Assembly (NCBI RefSeq): GCF_019097595.1
Contig: NC_080723.1
Location: 12,128,511-12,192,510 of the forward strand
Direction: 5' to 3'
Length of the DNA stretch: 64,000 nt
From: Hemibagrus wyckioides
Taxonomy: Eukaryota > Chordata > Actinopteri > Siluriformes > Bagridae
Below are positions 12,361-23,305 of the stretch, piece by piece (position 1 is the stretch's first letter; each line of letters starts with the position of its first letter). The notes under the pieces were generated by a model. That model was not told where the DNA came from, ran no database searches, and worked only from the letters and a program-made list of their open reading frames with translations. Both the position numbers and the translations under genes were made by a program.

Positions 12361-12517
12361 ATTAAAAGAGACAGATGAATACATGCACACACACTCACAC
12401 ACATATATATACAGTATGAATACATGCACACACACTCACACACATATATATACAGTATATATACTGTATATATATGTGTGTGAGTGTGTGTGCATGTATT
12501 CATCTGTCTCTTTTAAT
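12361..12517. repeat. 57-bp perfect inverted repeat with a duplicated inner block
   Basis: Left arm 12361-12417 (ATTAAAAGAGACAGATGAAT...) is the exact reverse complement of 12461-12517. A 41-bp block of the left arm (12377-12417) is repeated directly at 12418-12458. Arms contain CA/TG and AT runs but also unique sequence at their outer ends. Confidence 0.95.
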
Positions 12518-13289
12518 CTCATCAGCAAAAGAAAGACTGGGAGCTGTATTACTCTGTATGATTTGGGCAGATAAATGTAGGGTTTTTTTTTTTTACTGTT
12601 TACTGCATACAACTAGAGAATCACTGAAAATCCACCATTCAGATAAGTTTTCCCAATATATATATACCAGTTGGTTCCACATGATCAAACTAAAAGTAAA
12701 CAAAGCAGATTCTTTCATGAGGTGGAAATGCCAGACCTCAGATGATCCACCTGTGTTGGCATGTAACAGGAATGGCTGGTTATTTAATAGTTTTGTGTTT
12801 CTCTTTCAAGAGGGGGAGTGAGGCTAAATTACAACCGGTTTTGTTACATGCATATCTGCTGAACACATCTTGCCCACTACACCCTCATTCCCATTAGGAA
12901 TTAGTTGTACATTTTCCCTTCCCAGTACTAAGCTGGTAAAGGAATGATTGTGTTAAGAAATCTCTGCTTATGAGCTGCACAGCCTCATCAGAGCATAACC
13001 TTTGCAGTGCTATCAGACCTGACGCCTCTCCTTTGCATGTTCTTGTTGCAGTGGAGCGTTAGGGAAATGAGATGGATGCTTCTGTGAAAAAAAAACAAGA
13101 AAACGTCAGAGTCTGTTGTATCACTGTTGTACCTAACTATTTGCCTAACTGGTAATGTTAGACCTCTCCCTACAAAGTTTTATTGTATTACAACGTTGGG
13201 TGAATTAAGCATTAACAAGTATGGTGTATAGTCTGATAACACCTGTTCAACATATTAAACATATAAAACCTACAGTAATCTTTACTGTT

Positions 13290-13290
<1 letters not shown>

Positions 13291-13362
<72 letters not shown>
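13291..13362 (+). repeat. (CTAT)n tetranucleotide microsatellite
   Basis: Uninterrupted CTAT units (about 18), ending in ATAGATAAGA. Confidence 0.98.
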
Positions 13363-13559
13363 AGATAAGATTATATTCTTATTAAATGAAAATTATTACT
13401 TTATTATCGTAATAATAAAGTAATAAAGGCCTCTTCCTGTATCATCTCATTGCAGCTATAAACACTCATTTATCACCTTACTAGGAAGAACGCCATATTA
13501 TCACCCCATGATTTGCTCTCAGATCAGCCTTGGTCCTTTATAGATCTCCCCAAAATTTC

Positions 13560-14283
13560 TTTGAAATCCTGTCCATGATGACATGTACATTTATGCTGTG
13601 AAGTTCCACCAGGCTGGACTGTTCACACAAGAAGGTTTAGTCCAAGGATTCATGCTGTTGATACCAAATTTTGGCCCTACCATCTGCATGTCACAGCAGA
13701 AATCAAGTGATATTTGACCAAGTGATATTTTTATCTTGTCCAGGTTGGGTGAACCCGTGCCCACTGTAGCCTTAGATACTGTTTTTGGCTAACAGGAGTT
13801 GAACTCAGCGTGGTCTTTTGCTGTTTGAAGCCCATCTGCCTCAGGGGTTGGCATTTTGGACATTTTAAGACTGTTGTAAAGAACAGGCTCAAATATCATA
13901 TTCAAATTCTAATTCAAATTTTCTTAGACACATACACAATCATACACAGTACGACATGCAGTGAAAATTTAGAGAGAATAAAAATAGAATAGAAAAAGAG
14001 TAATAAGTACAGGACACAAAATGGGATTTAAAAGTAAAATAGAAATAAGTGGTCATTAGAATTTGGGTCATTGTGACCTTTCTATCAGCTTGAACCAGTT
14101 TGACCGTTCTTCCCTGACCTCTCAAGGCATTCCTGCCTGCAGAACTGCTGCTCACTACATGTTTTTTTTGCACAATTTTCTAAAAGCTAGAAGCTTTTGT
14201 ATGTGATGATTTTATGCATTGTGCCATGACCGGATAATTGCATGAATGAGGTATACTAGCGTTCCTAACAAAGAGGCCAGTAA
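13560..14283 (-). mobile_element. Degraded Tc1-like element, third family
   Basis: Antisense transposase text: CATGCTGTTGATACCAAATT, CATCTGCATGTCACAGCAGA, GGAGTTGAACTCAGCGTGGT, CTGCAGAACTGCTGCTCACT, and an end resembling GTTCCTAACAAAGAGGCCAG, which matches a common teleost Tc1-like sequence. About 150 bases of unrelated AT-rich DNA interrupt it near 13890-14040. No intact frame. Confidence 0.7.
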
Positions 14284-14289
14284 CAGAAA

Positions 14290-16406
14290 ATGCCTTACCA
14301 CCACAAAACAATAAATCAGCTTTAGTGTGCCTTGGCACTTTATCAAGAGTGATAAATGCCATTCAACTGAAAGATATTCCCTCAGTGTTTTGGTGATGGG
14401 GTAATGATGGAGAGGAATGTCTAACATGTTGCCCCCACACACAAGTTTAACTGGGTTGATATCTGGGTGGTTTAGACGACCATAGCATGTGATTTACACA
14501 ATTTTCATATACATCAAAACATTCAGTATGCCTCATTTGGATGTAAAAAGTATCTTCCGGGAAGAGAGCAATCACATAAGGAAAGAAATTGTTGTTTCAT
14601 TATTGAACAAAAGTGAACAGTCAGACTGAAACCATCCCAGAAAAATGCCCCCTTAGCATAATATTCAGTATATTGTATCATATAATGAATAATTATACAA
14701 CAGTGCATTGAAGGAAATTATATGTATGGATATATATATAATAAATATTACAGCAACAAGCACCAAGTATACTTTTTGCTTCATTATAGTTCTGTTATAC
14801 TATAGTATGGTAATGATTTTTATTTTTACAGCCCATAATAGGTAACCTTATTCCCTGTGTGTAATATTGTCACAGTTTACACAGTGTTACAATGTTGTAG
14901 TGTCATATGTCTTAACATTTTACTTTCAATTTCTTTTGTCTTTCTGTTCTGCTTGACTCCACACCATAAACACATTTAAACAAGCGGAAATATAGTTAGC
15001 ATAGGCGTAATGTTTATTATTATGATGTTATTATGTAATAAATCATAAACTAACCTTACGTTTTATAATGTAGAAAAAATAGACCAAAAAATTCTAGCAT
15101 TATTTTATGTTTGCATTATTGTAACATAAATGTATGTGACATTTTCACTAGATTTCTCTTTGTATAGAGAGCAGCAGTGCTATTCTTGGGCAAATTTTAC
15201 GGGCTTTAGTGATGGTTAAATAAATTCCAGTATGTCATTATGACTGTTATGGAATGGTGATAAAGTGGTAATAGTCTAGAGGCTGGGAAAAAAAAAATAC
15301 ACATGCTGGATTTGCCTGTGGAGTATTAGACATGAACAGAGAGACGGGGACATAAAGTGATGAGAGGCTAATCTCAGAGAGGATCTGAGGGCCAGCAGCT
15401 GCCTATCGCCTGGAGGTGCAGACGTGCTGGCCATGGCACACATCACAGAACAGTTAACACCCTGGCATTTGGTTTTCTGAGAGATTAGTCTGTGATTGGC
15501 CTGATAAAGTTTTAGTGGCAAGTCAGTGCTGATGGATTTGCTTTGATATCTAGCTGCCAGTTATTTAGCAATAAGGTTAGTTGTGCTTCTCTTTTGTATT
15601 CCAGGTGAAGTATAAAAAATATGACAAATAAGCGAGTTTAACAATAAGACTTTTTTTTTTTTTAATTGAAGCATACAGATTACATATGTACTGTACATAT
15701 ACATTGTTTGCTCCTCAAAGACCGTTAAAACACTGTATTGACCATACAGTAAACTTTCCAGCCTTTGTGGTTCACAATTAAAAAAAAAAATTCTGACCAA
15801 TAATAAGTGCTATAGAGAAAGGCAGTATAAGATCGAAGCTTTAATTTTAGTCAGTGAGACTTAGTCGCTGTAGTTAGATCAACATTGAAACTGGTCACAA
15901 ACAGTTGGAAAACAGATGACAAACGTAGCATTGTGTTTCATCAACTTCTCAAACACTGTAGATTTTCAGGTTATGTGGAATTATTAGCGTGGGTGTATTA
16001 TTATACACCTCCATGAATAAGTGTGTGGTAGAAAAGTGTCTCCAAGACTAAGATCATTGCGCAACCTAACAGAAGGTTGAATGTACCCTGGATTTTCCAC
16101 TGAAATGCACTGCATGTGCTCTGACAGGCAGTGATAGAAAAGTATCTGAGTATTAGAGTTCATAAATATATATAAAAAAAAGGATTTATAAAAAAAAGTA
16201 GTGTTCAGCTAAGCACTATTGGCTCACAAATCGGTGCAACAAAACAAAAGCAAAAAACAGGTATAAATAAAAGCAACATAAAAAAAAGACATCACACTCC
16301 TTCTTATAGTAAAACAACATAATGTAAAAGTCTTAAGATTATAAATTAGAGACTTCACATTTCCTATTGAAAGGAAAAGAGGAAAATAAACATGTAGCCA
16401 ACTCCT
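14290..16406 (-). other. ehf: Region downstream of ehf: 3' UTR plus intergenic, limits unknown
   Basis: The 3' UTR of ehf must begin at 16406 and run left. TTTATT (AATAAA on the minus strand) occurs near 15010 and 14818, but none is followed by a convincing downstream element I can judge. A less AT-rich, non-repetitive block at 15290-15550 may be conserved. Confidence 0.4.
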
Positions 16407-16506
16407 TCATTTCTCTGTGTCTCTCCATCCACGTGCATTCCTTCCAAACTTGTAGACCAGCCTGCGTCCATCCACACGCTCTAGAATCTCTCGTTTGTAG
16501 TAATAC
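16407..16506 (-). CDS. ehf: ehf last coding exon
   Basis: Starts after acceptor AATGAAG at 16507. Encodes [20 protein letters not shown] followed by [12 protein letters not shown] and TGA (16409-16407). It completes the ETS domain; too short for a long-ORF search. The 3' UTR continues to the left and its poly(A) site could not be fixed. Confidence 0.95.
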
Positions 16507-19500
16507 CTTCATTAAGAAACAGCAAGAAGCAAACCAGTATAAAAAATTCTGGTTAACAGTTTTGTTAATGTGGGATAGATGGATGTTTATGTAAATAATA
16601 AGATATCCATTACCTCATCGCTCGACTGAGCTTCTCATAGGTCATGCTGCTGTTGTTCTTCTTCTTGCCCCATAGCTGTGCTACAGCCTCAGACTTCAAG
16701 AAGCGAAATACACCCTCTGATCTGTTCTCCCATTTAATCAGGCCTGGGTTCCTTTCTGGATTCAGCAAAATATCCCGTATGAACTCCCACAGATGGGTCC
16801 CACGTGGGTCTAAACAAGCCAAAACACAGGTGTGCTGAGGGGAACATCTATAGGGCAAAGATCTATAGAGCTAGTGCGCAAAAACATTGCTCTGAGTGTT
16901 TAGATATAAAATGTGGGACGTTGGGTGCAGGAAAGAAGTGTAAAAGAGGTTAGAAGTTACTCACTGTGTTTTTTCACTTGGTGTGAGCGGCTGTGGGGTC
17001 TTTTAGGGTCTGTGCAGTCAAAAACAGGCAATGGTTACAAAATGAAAATAAATAAATGAATAAAATGAGCGGTAAACGACATGAATTGTTTCATATCGTG
17101 GTCTTTTTTGTGTGTTTTCTTCTAATATTTTAATTAAAACTCACAACCTTCCAATTAGTAGTCCAAGGTCTTAACCACTGAGCTACCACTTCCCCTTTTG
17201 CACTTTTACAATATTCATGCTCAGGTTAGTAATTATAGCCTTAGGCTGCGGATCAGAAGGTTATTACTATTGATTCCCAAATTACTTTGTTGCATCCTGT
17301 CTAAATTGTATAGGATCAGCCAAATGACAATGCTTCTACGATTACTATTACTTGAATTGGTGAAATTGCAAACATAGAATCCTTCTGTTAAACTATAAGC
17401 AGTAGAGACACAAATGTAATCCCTTTTTTTGATAGCCGTACTCATGTTTGAAGCATGTGAATCAAAGAGGGCTTTTGGCTGAATACATGACCTGTCTTAG
17501 AGCAAATCCACAGAAATCTCTGGTCATTTTTAACAGTTGTAAGCTCCTCTGAACATCACAGAGTTTGCTTGATTTTGTGTTCATTTCTGTGATCTCAAAA
17601 TCATGAAATCCCAGAGGGACTGAAATGAGTAAGAGTAAACGTACAGCTTTTTATTTCATTAGAATGCTTCTTTTTATTTATAACCCCCCACCACCACCCC
17701 TTCAGAAAAAAAAAAGAAAATCCCTATGAAAAAATGTTAGTACCGTACCAATAGTTAACACATGTATTAAAAGACATTTGTTTAAATATGTCTGCCTTGA
17801 CTAAAAGAAAAATCACATCACTTTCTACAACTTACTGGACTCCCCATGTGTAAATATTAGAATCTGCTTCAGCTTCATTTTTTTTAAATTTGTCAGTTAA
17901 CAACCACAAACATGTTAATTAATAAAGGTGTTGGCTCTGAACATTGGTTAAGACATGTGTCGGTTAGGGTTAAATGCCTATTAATAGACATATTTTGCTA
18001 TAATTTCTAATGCAGCATTACGGCTGATGTACATGGTGTGTTCAAGTTAACTAGTGTGTTAAATAATGACAGTACAGGGAACCTTAATGTAAAGTGTTAC
18101 ATGTCCAGTTGACTTGTAGAATCAAGTGCACAAGGTAGGTTAATAGGGAAAAAATGTAGCACAAGGAAAATCCTTAAGTATAACTAAATGACTTAAAGGG
18201 GTTTTGACATGGCCTATAATTGAACGGCACTCCATACTTCAAAGGTTAAATTTAATGGCCCTAGGCAGGGAATTGGTTTATAAATGAACATAATATGGGC
18301 TAGTGTCAGCACTGCTCATCCTTCCTCTTTCATTAACACTGCATTAAATAACGACCCTGGGTGTAATAGGAAAAAGAGCTAATGTTGCTGTCACTTACCC
18401 ACATGGTGGTAAGAACATCTCTCGTGTAGTACATGATTAGCTCACATTCACCATTACTATCATTATGTAGGTGGGTTTTGATTGGTTTGGGCAGAGTTAT
18501 GCTTCATACCTGGACTACAGGGAGCTGGTAAAGTCATCACTGTTGCTGGCTGAAATGGGGTTTTATTGTCAAAATGCTCTGTTAAAGGACGACAGTGCAG
18601 TTGATTAGTGCATGATGTTTTGAATATCCTGATGACATGTACAAGCAAACTGAAAGAGCTGCTCTACCTGAGGTGACGTAGAAGCTGGGGTCCTCTTTGT
18701 AAGGTAACATCGAACATGGAAGATCTGTTAGACACACATGCTGGTTTTTACAGTCCTCATAATAAATAATTAAAACAGTTTAAAAAAAGTGAAGGGTTTA
18801 ATGATTTGGTCAAAACTTACTTACCGTCTAATTCTGTTTTAATATCCCCTGGTGAAAACATATCCACTGACGGGCCGTACTGAGCTGTAGAGAAGACATT
18901 ACAAATGACATAAAATGAAATACATTTTTTTTTTCTTTCTGTTCCTCTAAATACAGTATGAAGCAGTTAGTGTACAGCACACTGAAGGCTGTATATTTTA
19001 ACAGGTGCTGATTTGGTTTATTTCCCTAATTCAAACCAGTACAACATGTTTTTCTTGTTCTCACACTTCAACTGAACTTCGAATGAAACAAAAAAGAAAG
19101 ATAACTAAAGTCCACACTTTGAAAGAAATAGAAGCATTCATTCATTTATTCATTCCATCAATCATTCGTCTTAGGGTTAGCCCCACATTTACATACTCAT
19201 TCACACCTCCAGGAAGTTTAAAGACATGTTTGGATGTTGGAAGACACAAGAGAGCCCAAAGCAAACACCGAGAGAATATGTGAGTAACCTGAGCTCAGGA
19301 TCAACTGGAGGATCCTGAGGCTGCGAGGTGGCAATACTATGTTCTACAACACCATGGTATTGTAAAAGCAGTTATGTGGTCATGTTCTGGTTACACATCG
19401 GATGCATTACAAATAGCTCAAACACATTTCACATGGAAGAAGTTTTTTAACAAAACATTTAGGTACCTTCCACATGCTTGCCTAAACTAAACAAATATTT

Positions 19501-20299
19501 GTAATGGATGCACTTTTAAATTGAAGTAGTGCTTCTGTTTAAGACACTCACATTTCCTGATACCATAAAGCTATGGAAGCCAGAATGAACTAGTCATTAT
19601 TTGTTCATTTGCATGATGCCAACTGGCATTACTCTGTTTATTTTATGTTTAAATATAAAGTAAGCCTCGAAACTTGTTTCGGATGAGCAAAATGGTGCCC
19701 GAGCTAAAACTTACTGCTCCACTTGAGATCAGTCAGGCTCTGATAGAGGACCGGACCGACAGATCCAGCCAAATGAGTGAAGTCCTGATAGCTCATGTTA
19801 CACAGCTGCCTTCCATCTAGGTCAAAGTTACTGAATGGGATGGACATGGCATCAATCTGGTGCACATCCAGGGTCTGCTGAAGCCACTCCCACACCTGAT
19901 ATTTGGACCAATACTGTGGGTGGAGGTCCTGGGACCACAGACGACTAGAATAACCCGACGACACCATGGACACTTAAAGACAAAAGGTAACAAAGTTGAG
20001 GTTTGATGGGGTCATTATGCAGGTTTAGAAAAAGCATACTGATTTGTATGATTGTAGCTTGTACATTTTAGTAATCACATGTTACTAAGGCCATAAAAAT
20101 GTAATTTCATTTCATTTAATATCTTTTCATTCTTATTTACATTGAGTAATACTATTCAGAATTCAGAAATGATTCAGTTATTTCATATACACAGCAAAGT
20201 CTGCACTGTTGAATTATCACATTTGAGGTTTTTAATGATTTCGGGTCAGTTGTGTGTGAATTTTCTGAGATCTACATTTTCTTAAGTGTGATATAATCT

Positions 20300-20334
<35 letters not shown>

Positions 20335-20600
20335 TAATAACCGTACATGTCTTGGCATAGAAAGAAAGAGAGAATGATTTCACTTTATCATTCCAGACTT
20401 ATAGAAAAGCTTCACTTGCATTGCTGATTATTGAATCTGTATGTGAAGGTATGCTGCAATGAGCATGAGGGAGGTTTAATGTAATGAATGTGGACAGTAC
20501 CATCTGGGCTGTTGTAGTGGGGGCTCCAGGAGGTGGGCAGCTGGCTCTCAACATTCACACTAGCAGGGATGCTCATACTGTAGCCACTATGAAGGACCAT
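16407..20600 (-). CDS. ehf: EHF, ETS homologous factor (ESE-3), eight coding exons
   Basis: Epithelial ETS-family transcription factor that binds GGAA-core sites in the nucleus. Joining 20501-20600, 19715-19972, 18825-18884, 18668-18724, 18510-18578, 16965-17009, 16614-16809 and 16407-16506 gives 885 nt, 294 residues plus TGA; human EHF is about 300. Every junction has GT/AG and phases agree. A Pointed (PNT/SAM) domain spans about residues 48-118 (motif [12 protein letters not shown]) and an ETS domain about 200-283 ([10 protein letters not shown]; recognition helix [14 protein letters not shown] with Arg259 and Arg262, the pair that contacts GGAA in ETS proteins). The ETS domain reads as EHF rather than ELF3 or ELF5 ([25 protein letters not shown]). 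Residues 134-137 (IKTE) fit a SUMO consensus, at the place where human EHF has VKTE. The start ATG at 20600 has the favourable context ACCATGG. Linkage to pdhx supports orthology. The 5' non-coding exon and the poly(A) site were not located. Confidence 0.95.
16614..16809 (-). CDS. ehf: ehf exon 7, main ETS-domain exon
   Basis: 196 bp between TTGTTTAG and AG|GTAATG. Encodes residues 198-261, from [12 protein letters not shown] to the start of the recognition helix ([10 protein letters not shown]). The donor splits Arg262, the second GGAA-contacting arginine, as AG|G. Confidence 0.97.
16965..17009 (-). CDS. ehf: ehf exon 6, 45-bp basic mini-exon
   Basis: 45 bp between TGCACAG and A|GTGAGT; phase 1 at both ends. 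Encodes residues 183-196 ([14 protein letters not shown]), a basic run just ahead of the ETS domain. The split codon A|AC restores Asn, so the junction reads KKHNPRGTH as in human EHF. Seven of 14 residues are Lys, Arg or His, so it may add to nuclear localisation or DNA binding; that is inference. Confidence 0.9.
17140..17200 (-). repeat. tRNA-derived SINE-like repeat, third copy (head only)
   Basis: AACTCACAACCTTCCAATTA then GGTCTTAACCACTGAGCTAC and CACTTCCCC; the inverted head of the repeat at 9856, in ehf intron between exons 5 and 6. Confidence 0.65.
18510..18578 (-). CDS. ehf: ehf exon 5 (linker)
   Basis: 69 bp between TTTAACAG and G|GTATGA; phase 1 at both ends. Encodes residues 160-181 ([22 protein letters not shown]). 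The Ser-Pro-Asp formed at its 3' junction parallels the SPD of human EHF. Confidence 0.85.
18668..18724 (-). CDS. ehf: ehf exon 4 (linker)
   Basis: 57 bp between TCTAACAG and G|GTAGAG; phase 1 at both ends. Encodes residues 141-158 ([18 protein letters not shown]). It is low in similarity across ETS paralogues but keeps frame with both neighbours. Confidence 0.82.
18825..18884 (-). CDS. ehf: ehf exon 3 (linker, SUMO-like motif)
   Basis: 60 bp between CTCTACAG and G|GTAAGT; phase 1 at both ends. Encodes residues 121-139, including DIKTEL, a psi-K-x-E motif at the same place as VKTE in human EHF. The exon is symmetric, so skipping it would keep frame. Confidence 0.88.
19130..19330 (+). repeat. 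Degraded interspersed repeat in ehf intron
   Basis: ATTCATTCATTTATTCATTC then CACACCTCCAGGAAGTTTAA..., CACCGAGAGAATATGTGAG, TAACCTGAGCTCAGGATCAA and GGCTGCGAGGTGGCAATACT resemble the fish repeat with '...CACACAGACACGGGGAGAAC...GAGCTCAGGATCG...GAGGCGGCAACGCT'. It lies in the intron between coding exons 2 and 3. Confidence 0.55.
19715..19972 (-). CDS. ehf: ehf exon encoding the Pointed (PNT) domain
   Basis: 258 bp, flanked by TCTTTAAG acceptor and A|GTAAGT donor; phase 1 in and out. It encodes residues 35-119 plus split codons 34 and 120. The PNT core ([36 protein letters not shown]) is diagnostic of the ELF3/ELF5/EHF group. This domain mediates protein contacts in ESE factors rather than DNA binding. 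Confidence 0.95.
20300..20340 (+). repeat. (ATA/TAA)n microsatellite in ehf intron 1
   Basis: About 10 TAA units then AAAATAATAA, between the first and second coding exons. Confidence 0.93.
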
Positions 20601-20609
20601 GGTCCAGAA
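20501..20609 (-). CDS. ehf: ehf first coding exon (start codon)
   Basis: Acceptor CTGTAG ends at 20610; nine 5' UTR bases precede ATG (20600-20598). It encodes residues 1-33 ([15 protein letters not shown]...) and ends GATG|GTACTG in phase 1. The N-terminus is collinear with human EHF (M-hydrophobic-L start, a PTSW / PPAW block). The upstream acceptor implies at least one more 5' non-coding exon to the right, which I could not place. Confidence 0.9.
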
Positions 20610-22513
20610 CTACAGGCATGCAAAATAAAGAAAGAGGTTGAGACGAGAGAACATATATCATGCACAGTCAAACAGCTATATGGTTAAAATACTGATCAAA
20701 TTCATTTCCTAGCAGCTATAGCTGTTTAGAGATAAAATTACCTGTAACCTGTATCCCGAAATCATATTATCAGGTGTGTGGGTGTGTTTCATGCCTTTGC
20801 TTAACCACACAAACAAAACTGCATTTGCACAGGAATGACACTGTCTGCTTTGCATAAATAAAAGTTCACCTGTTCTTCTTCAGTTAACAGTACAATCAAT
20901 GCCTTAGTCATAGCTCTGGCAGTGAACATATATACTTCTAGCTGCCAGTCTCTCTGTCAAACAGTGTCTTATTTTTAGGGGTGGAATAATAAGGCTCTAT
21001 AATCTAGGGCTCCAATGGAATCCAATGGAATTTGCATATTCTATCAAAATATATCAGAAATTTCTTTGGTGAATTATACATTATTACATAACCATACTCA
21101 TAAGGCACAATCTTTTCAGTTTACATTGATCCATCTCTTCCACGTACAAGGAGATAGTGTCTTCAGACAATATCTAGGATAACATTTTTGCACTTTCTTA
21201 TTATTATTATCTTCTTTCAATAACTTTCTATTGCACTAATTTAAGCCTGACATAGTCCATCATGCCAACACTCGGCATAGTCCAAAACTTATTTTGCTTT
21301 AATAATTTGTTTCAAATAAGAAACGTTTGTTTCTTAGTCATTACAATACATCTCTGCTATTCCATGTGTTCTGGTAATGACTGGTCATCTGAGCGACAGC
21401 ATGAAATGAAAGTCGCTAAATCTTCTAAATTACTCTTACATTACTAAATAAACAGCAAAATATAACATCTCAGCAAGTGAAAATACCGTACACGCTGTCA
21501 AATGTCAATCTGTCATTTCTTATTATAGGATTTCTGTAAACCAAATGCCACGTTCAGCCACGTTCTAGACATATTTACTATTTTTTTTTAGCTTTATATT
21601 ATATATTAAATATATTTATATACATTTTTTTTGCTTATTCTTTTAGCAGATAATTTTGCTTCTTTCTAAAAATAATAATACTTAAAACTAGCTTAAAAAT
21701 CTGCCAATAAAACAAGAAAACTTAGTTAAATAGTTTTAAATAGTTAAAACTTAGAAATAGTTAAAAATGCCTAGAATTAGGTCTAATAATCTTATATTTG
21801 GTTTATTGTAACCTTATAATAACAAACAGTCATAGATCATTTTCAACTTGTCTTTTATTTGTAGTGTACTTACTATTTCTACTTTGACTAGCACTGCCTG
21901 CGTTCAACATTCTGGAGACATTTCTTTTTAGCAATGGTATGGTTAATGGAGAAAATAAGTTTTAATCAGGAAAAATTAAACGTTTTTTTTAAAGCCAAGA
22001 TTAGTTGTGAGTGTGTAAACTGCTTTGTCAACTCACTGCGAGTTTCACTGATACTGTTATGCTTATTTTTAATCATTTGTTATGTTACTAAGAATTAATT
22101 ACTCTTCCAAATCTTTAAAAATCCACTTGAATACACTGTTTAACATCTGAAAAGCACTATCCCAAAGCAGGATCTTATTTTATTTTGAGTTCATGTGAAC
22201 TTTTCCACATCACGTTGCTAGCTAATGTTTAAAATGTATAATAATACTAAATGAGTAGCAGATCCCAGCTGGAGGGCTCGATGCCACTGAAACATTGTGA
22301 TTGCATGAGCAGCATTCTACATTTCTGCTAAGTTTCACATCACACAGACAACTTGTTTGGAAGGAGAAATAAGGATCAGATTCAGAGCAAAAACTAGTGC
22401 TGTAACATTATTTAATAATAATAGGTGCGGAATATTGTCTTGTCCTGTTGTGAACACAGCAATAAAGAATAACTCTTAAAAATAGTAATGTACTGTAACT
22501 AATTTATGAGTAC

Positions 22514-22645
22514 TTTCTTTTCTTTTCTTTTCTTTTCTTTTCTTTTCTTTTCTTTTCTTTTCTTTTCTTTTCTTTTCTTTTCTTTTCTTTTCTTTTCTTT
22601 TCTTTTCTTTTCTTTTCTTTTCTTTTCTTTTCTTTTCTTTTCTTC
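22514..22645 (+). repeat. (TTTTC)n pentanucleotide microsatellite
   Basis: About 26 near-perfect TTTTC units. They create an artificial Phe/Ser/Leu-rich reading frame. Confidence 0.97.
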
Positions 22646-22759
22646 TTTTTTATATCTCATAGGAAAGCCACACTCAGTGACAGTGTTTCAAAACAGGGAA
22701 AGCTATGAGACAGACACCCATTCACCCACACACTCACCCACCCACACACAAACACTTGT

Positions 22760-22790
<31 letters not shown>

Positions 22791-23259
22791 GAAAGGGGTT
22801 CAGAAAATAAAACTGTAGCATAGAAATCCTCTCCTAAGCCCTGAGATGTCTGAAATTATTTTAGACAATGAAATGGAATGCAACAGAATTCCATACACAT
22901 ATCCGCCAGTGTCTTGAAGGAAATCAGAAAGTTATTGCTCACCAGAGATGTTGAATAATGTCCACTGCACAGTGCAGACTTGTAAGGTGTCCTTGTCACT
23001 GTTTAGCTATGACTTTGGCTCGCACTATAATGGAGAATGTGAGTTCTTGTTCACCAATGAGAATTTTAGCCTGTCTGCTTCCTGTTTCTTGGATTGGTCT
23101 ATTTTTGTGACAGGTAAGAATTTGCATAATAAGAATGAAAGGAGGAAGAGAAAGTATACCTGTTGCTGTACTCTCTCGGTCTATGTCTGTCTCCCTCTCT
23201 CTCTCTCTCTTTCTTAAATAATGTTGATCTTGTTCTATGCAGCAGGAGATTTTTGATAA

Positions 23260-23305
23260 AAATAATTCATGTAAATAAATGATCATTTATTTACATGAAT
23301 TATTT
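23260..23305. repeat. 46-bp perfect palindrome
   Basis: AAATAATTCATGTAAATAAA TGA followed immediately by its exact reverse complement, no spacer, centred at 23282/23283. AT-rich but not a simple repeat. Confidence 0.93.

Larger units (their letters stand above)
8930..13555. other. pdhx-ehf intergenic interval, no APIP exon found
   Basis: Holds one SINE-like repeat, paired hairpins at 11.4 kb, a CA repeat and the 57-bp inverted repeat. I looked on the plus strand for the APIP blocks GWVTGTGGG, IAPSGVQKE, HTHSK and RRHGVYVWG and saw none. Stretches at 12120-12260 and 12850-13080 are less repetitive and could be regulatory. Confidence 0.55.

Noticed and set aside
12296..12574. 92-codon plus-strand frame
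   Set aside because: It crosses the CA/TG arms of the inverted repeat; no independent support.
22514..22645. Regular repeats resembling a CRISPR array
   Set aside because: Simple 5-base tandem units with no spacers, in a vertebrate genome.
22506..22823. 105-codon frame with FLFFS repeats
   Set aside because: Translation of the TTTTC pentanucleotide array and a CA repeat.
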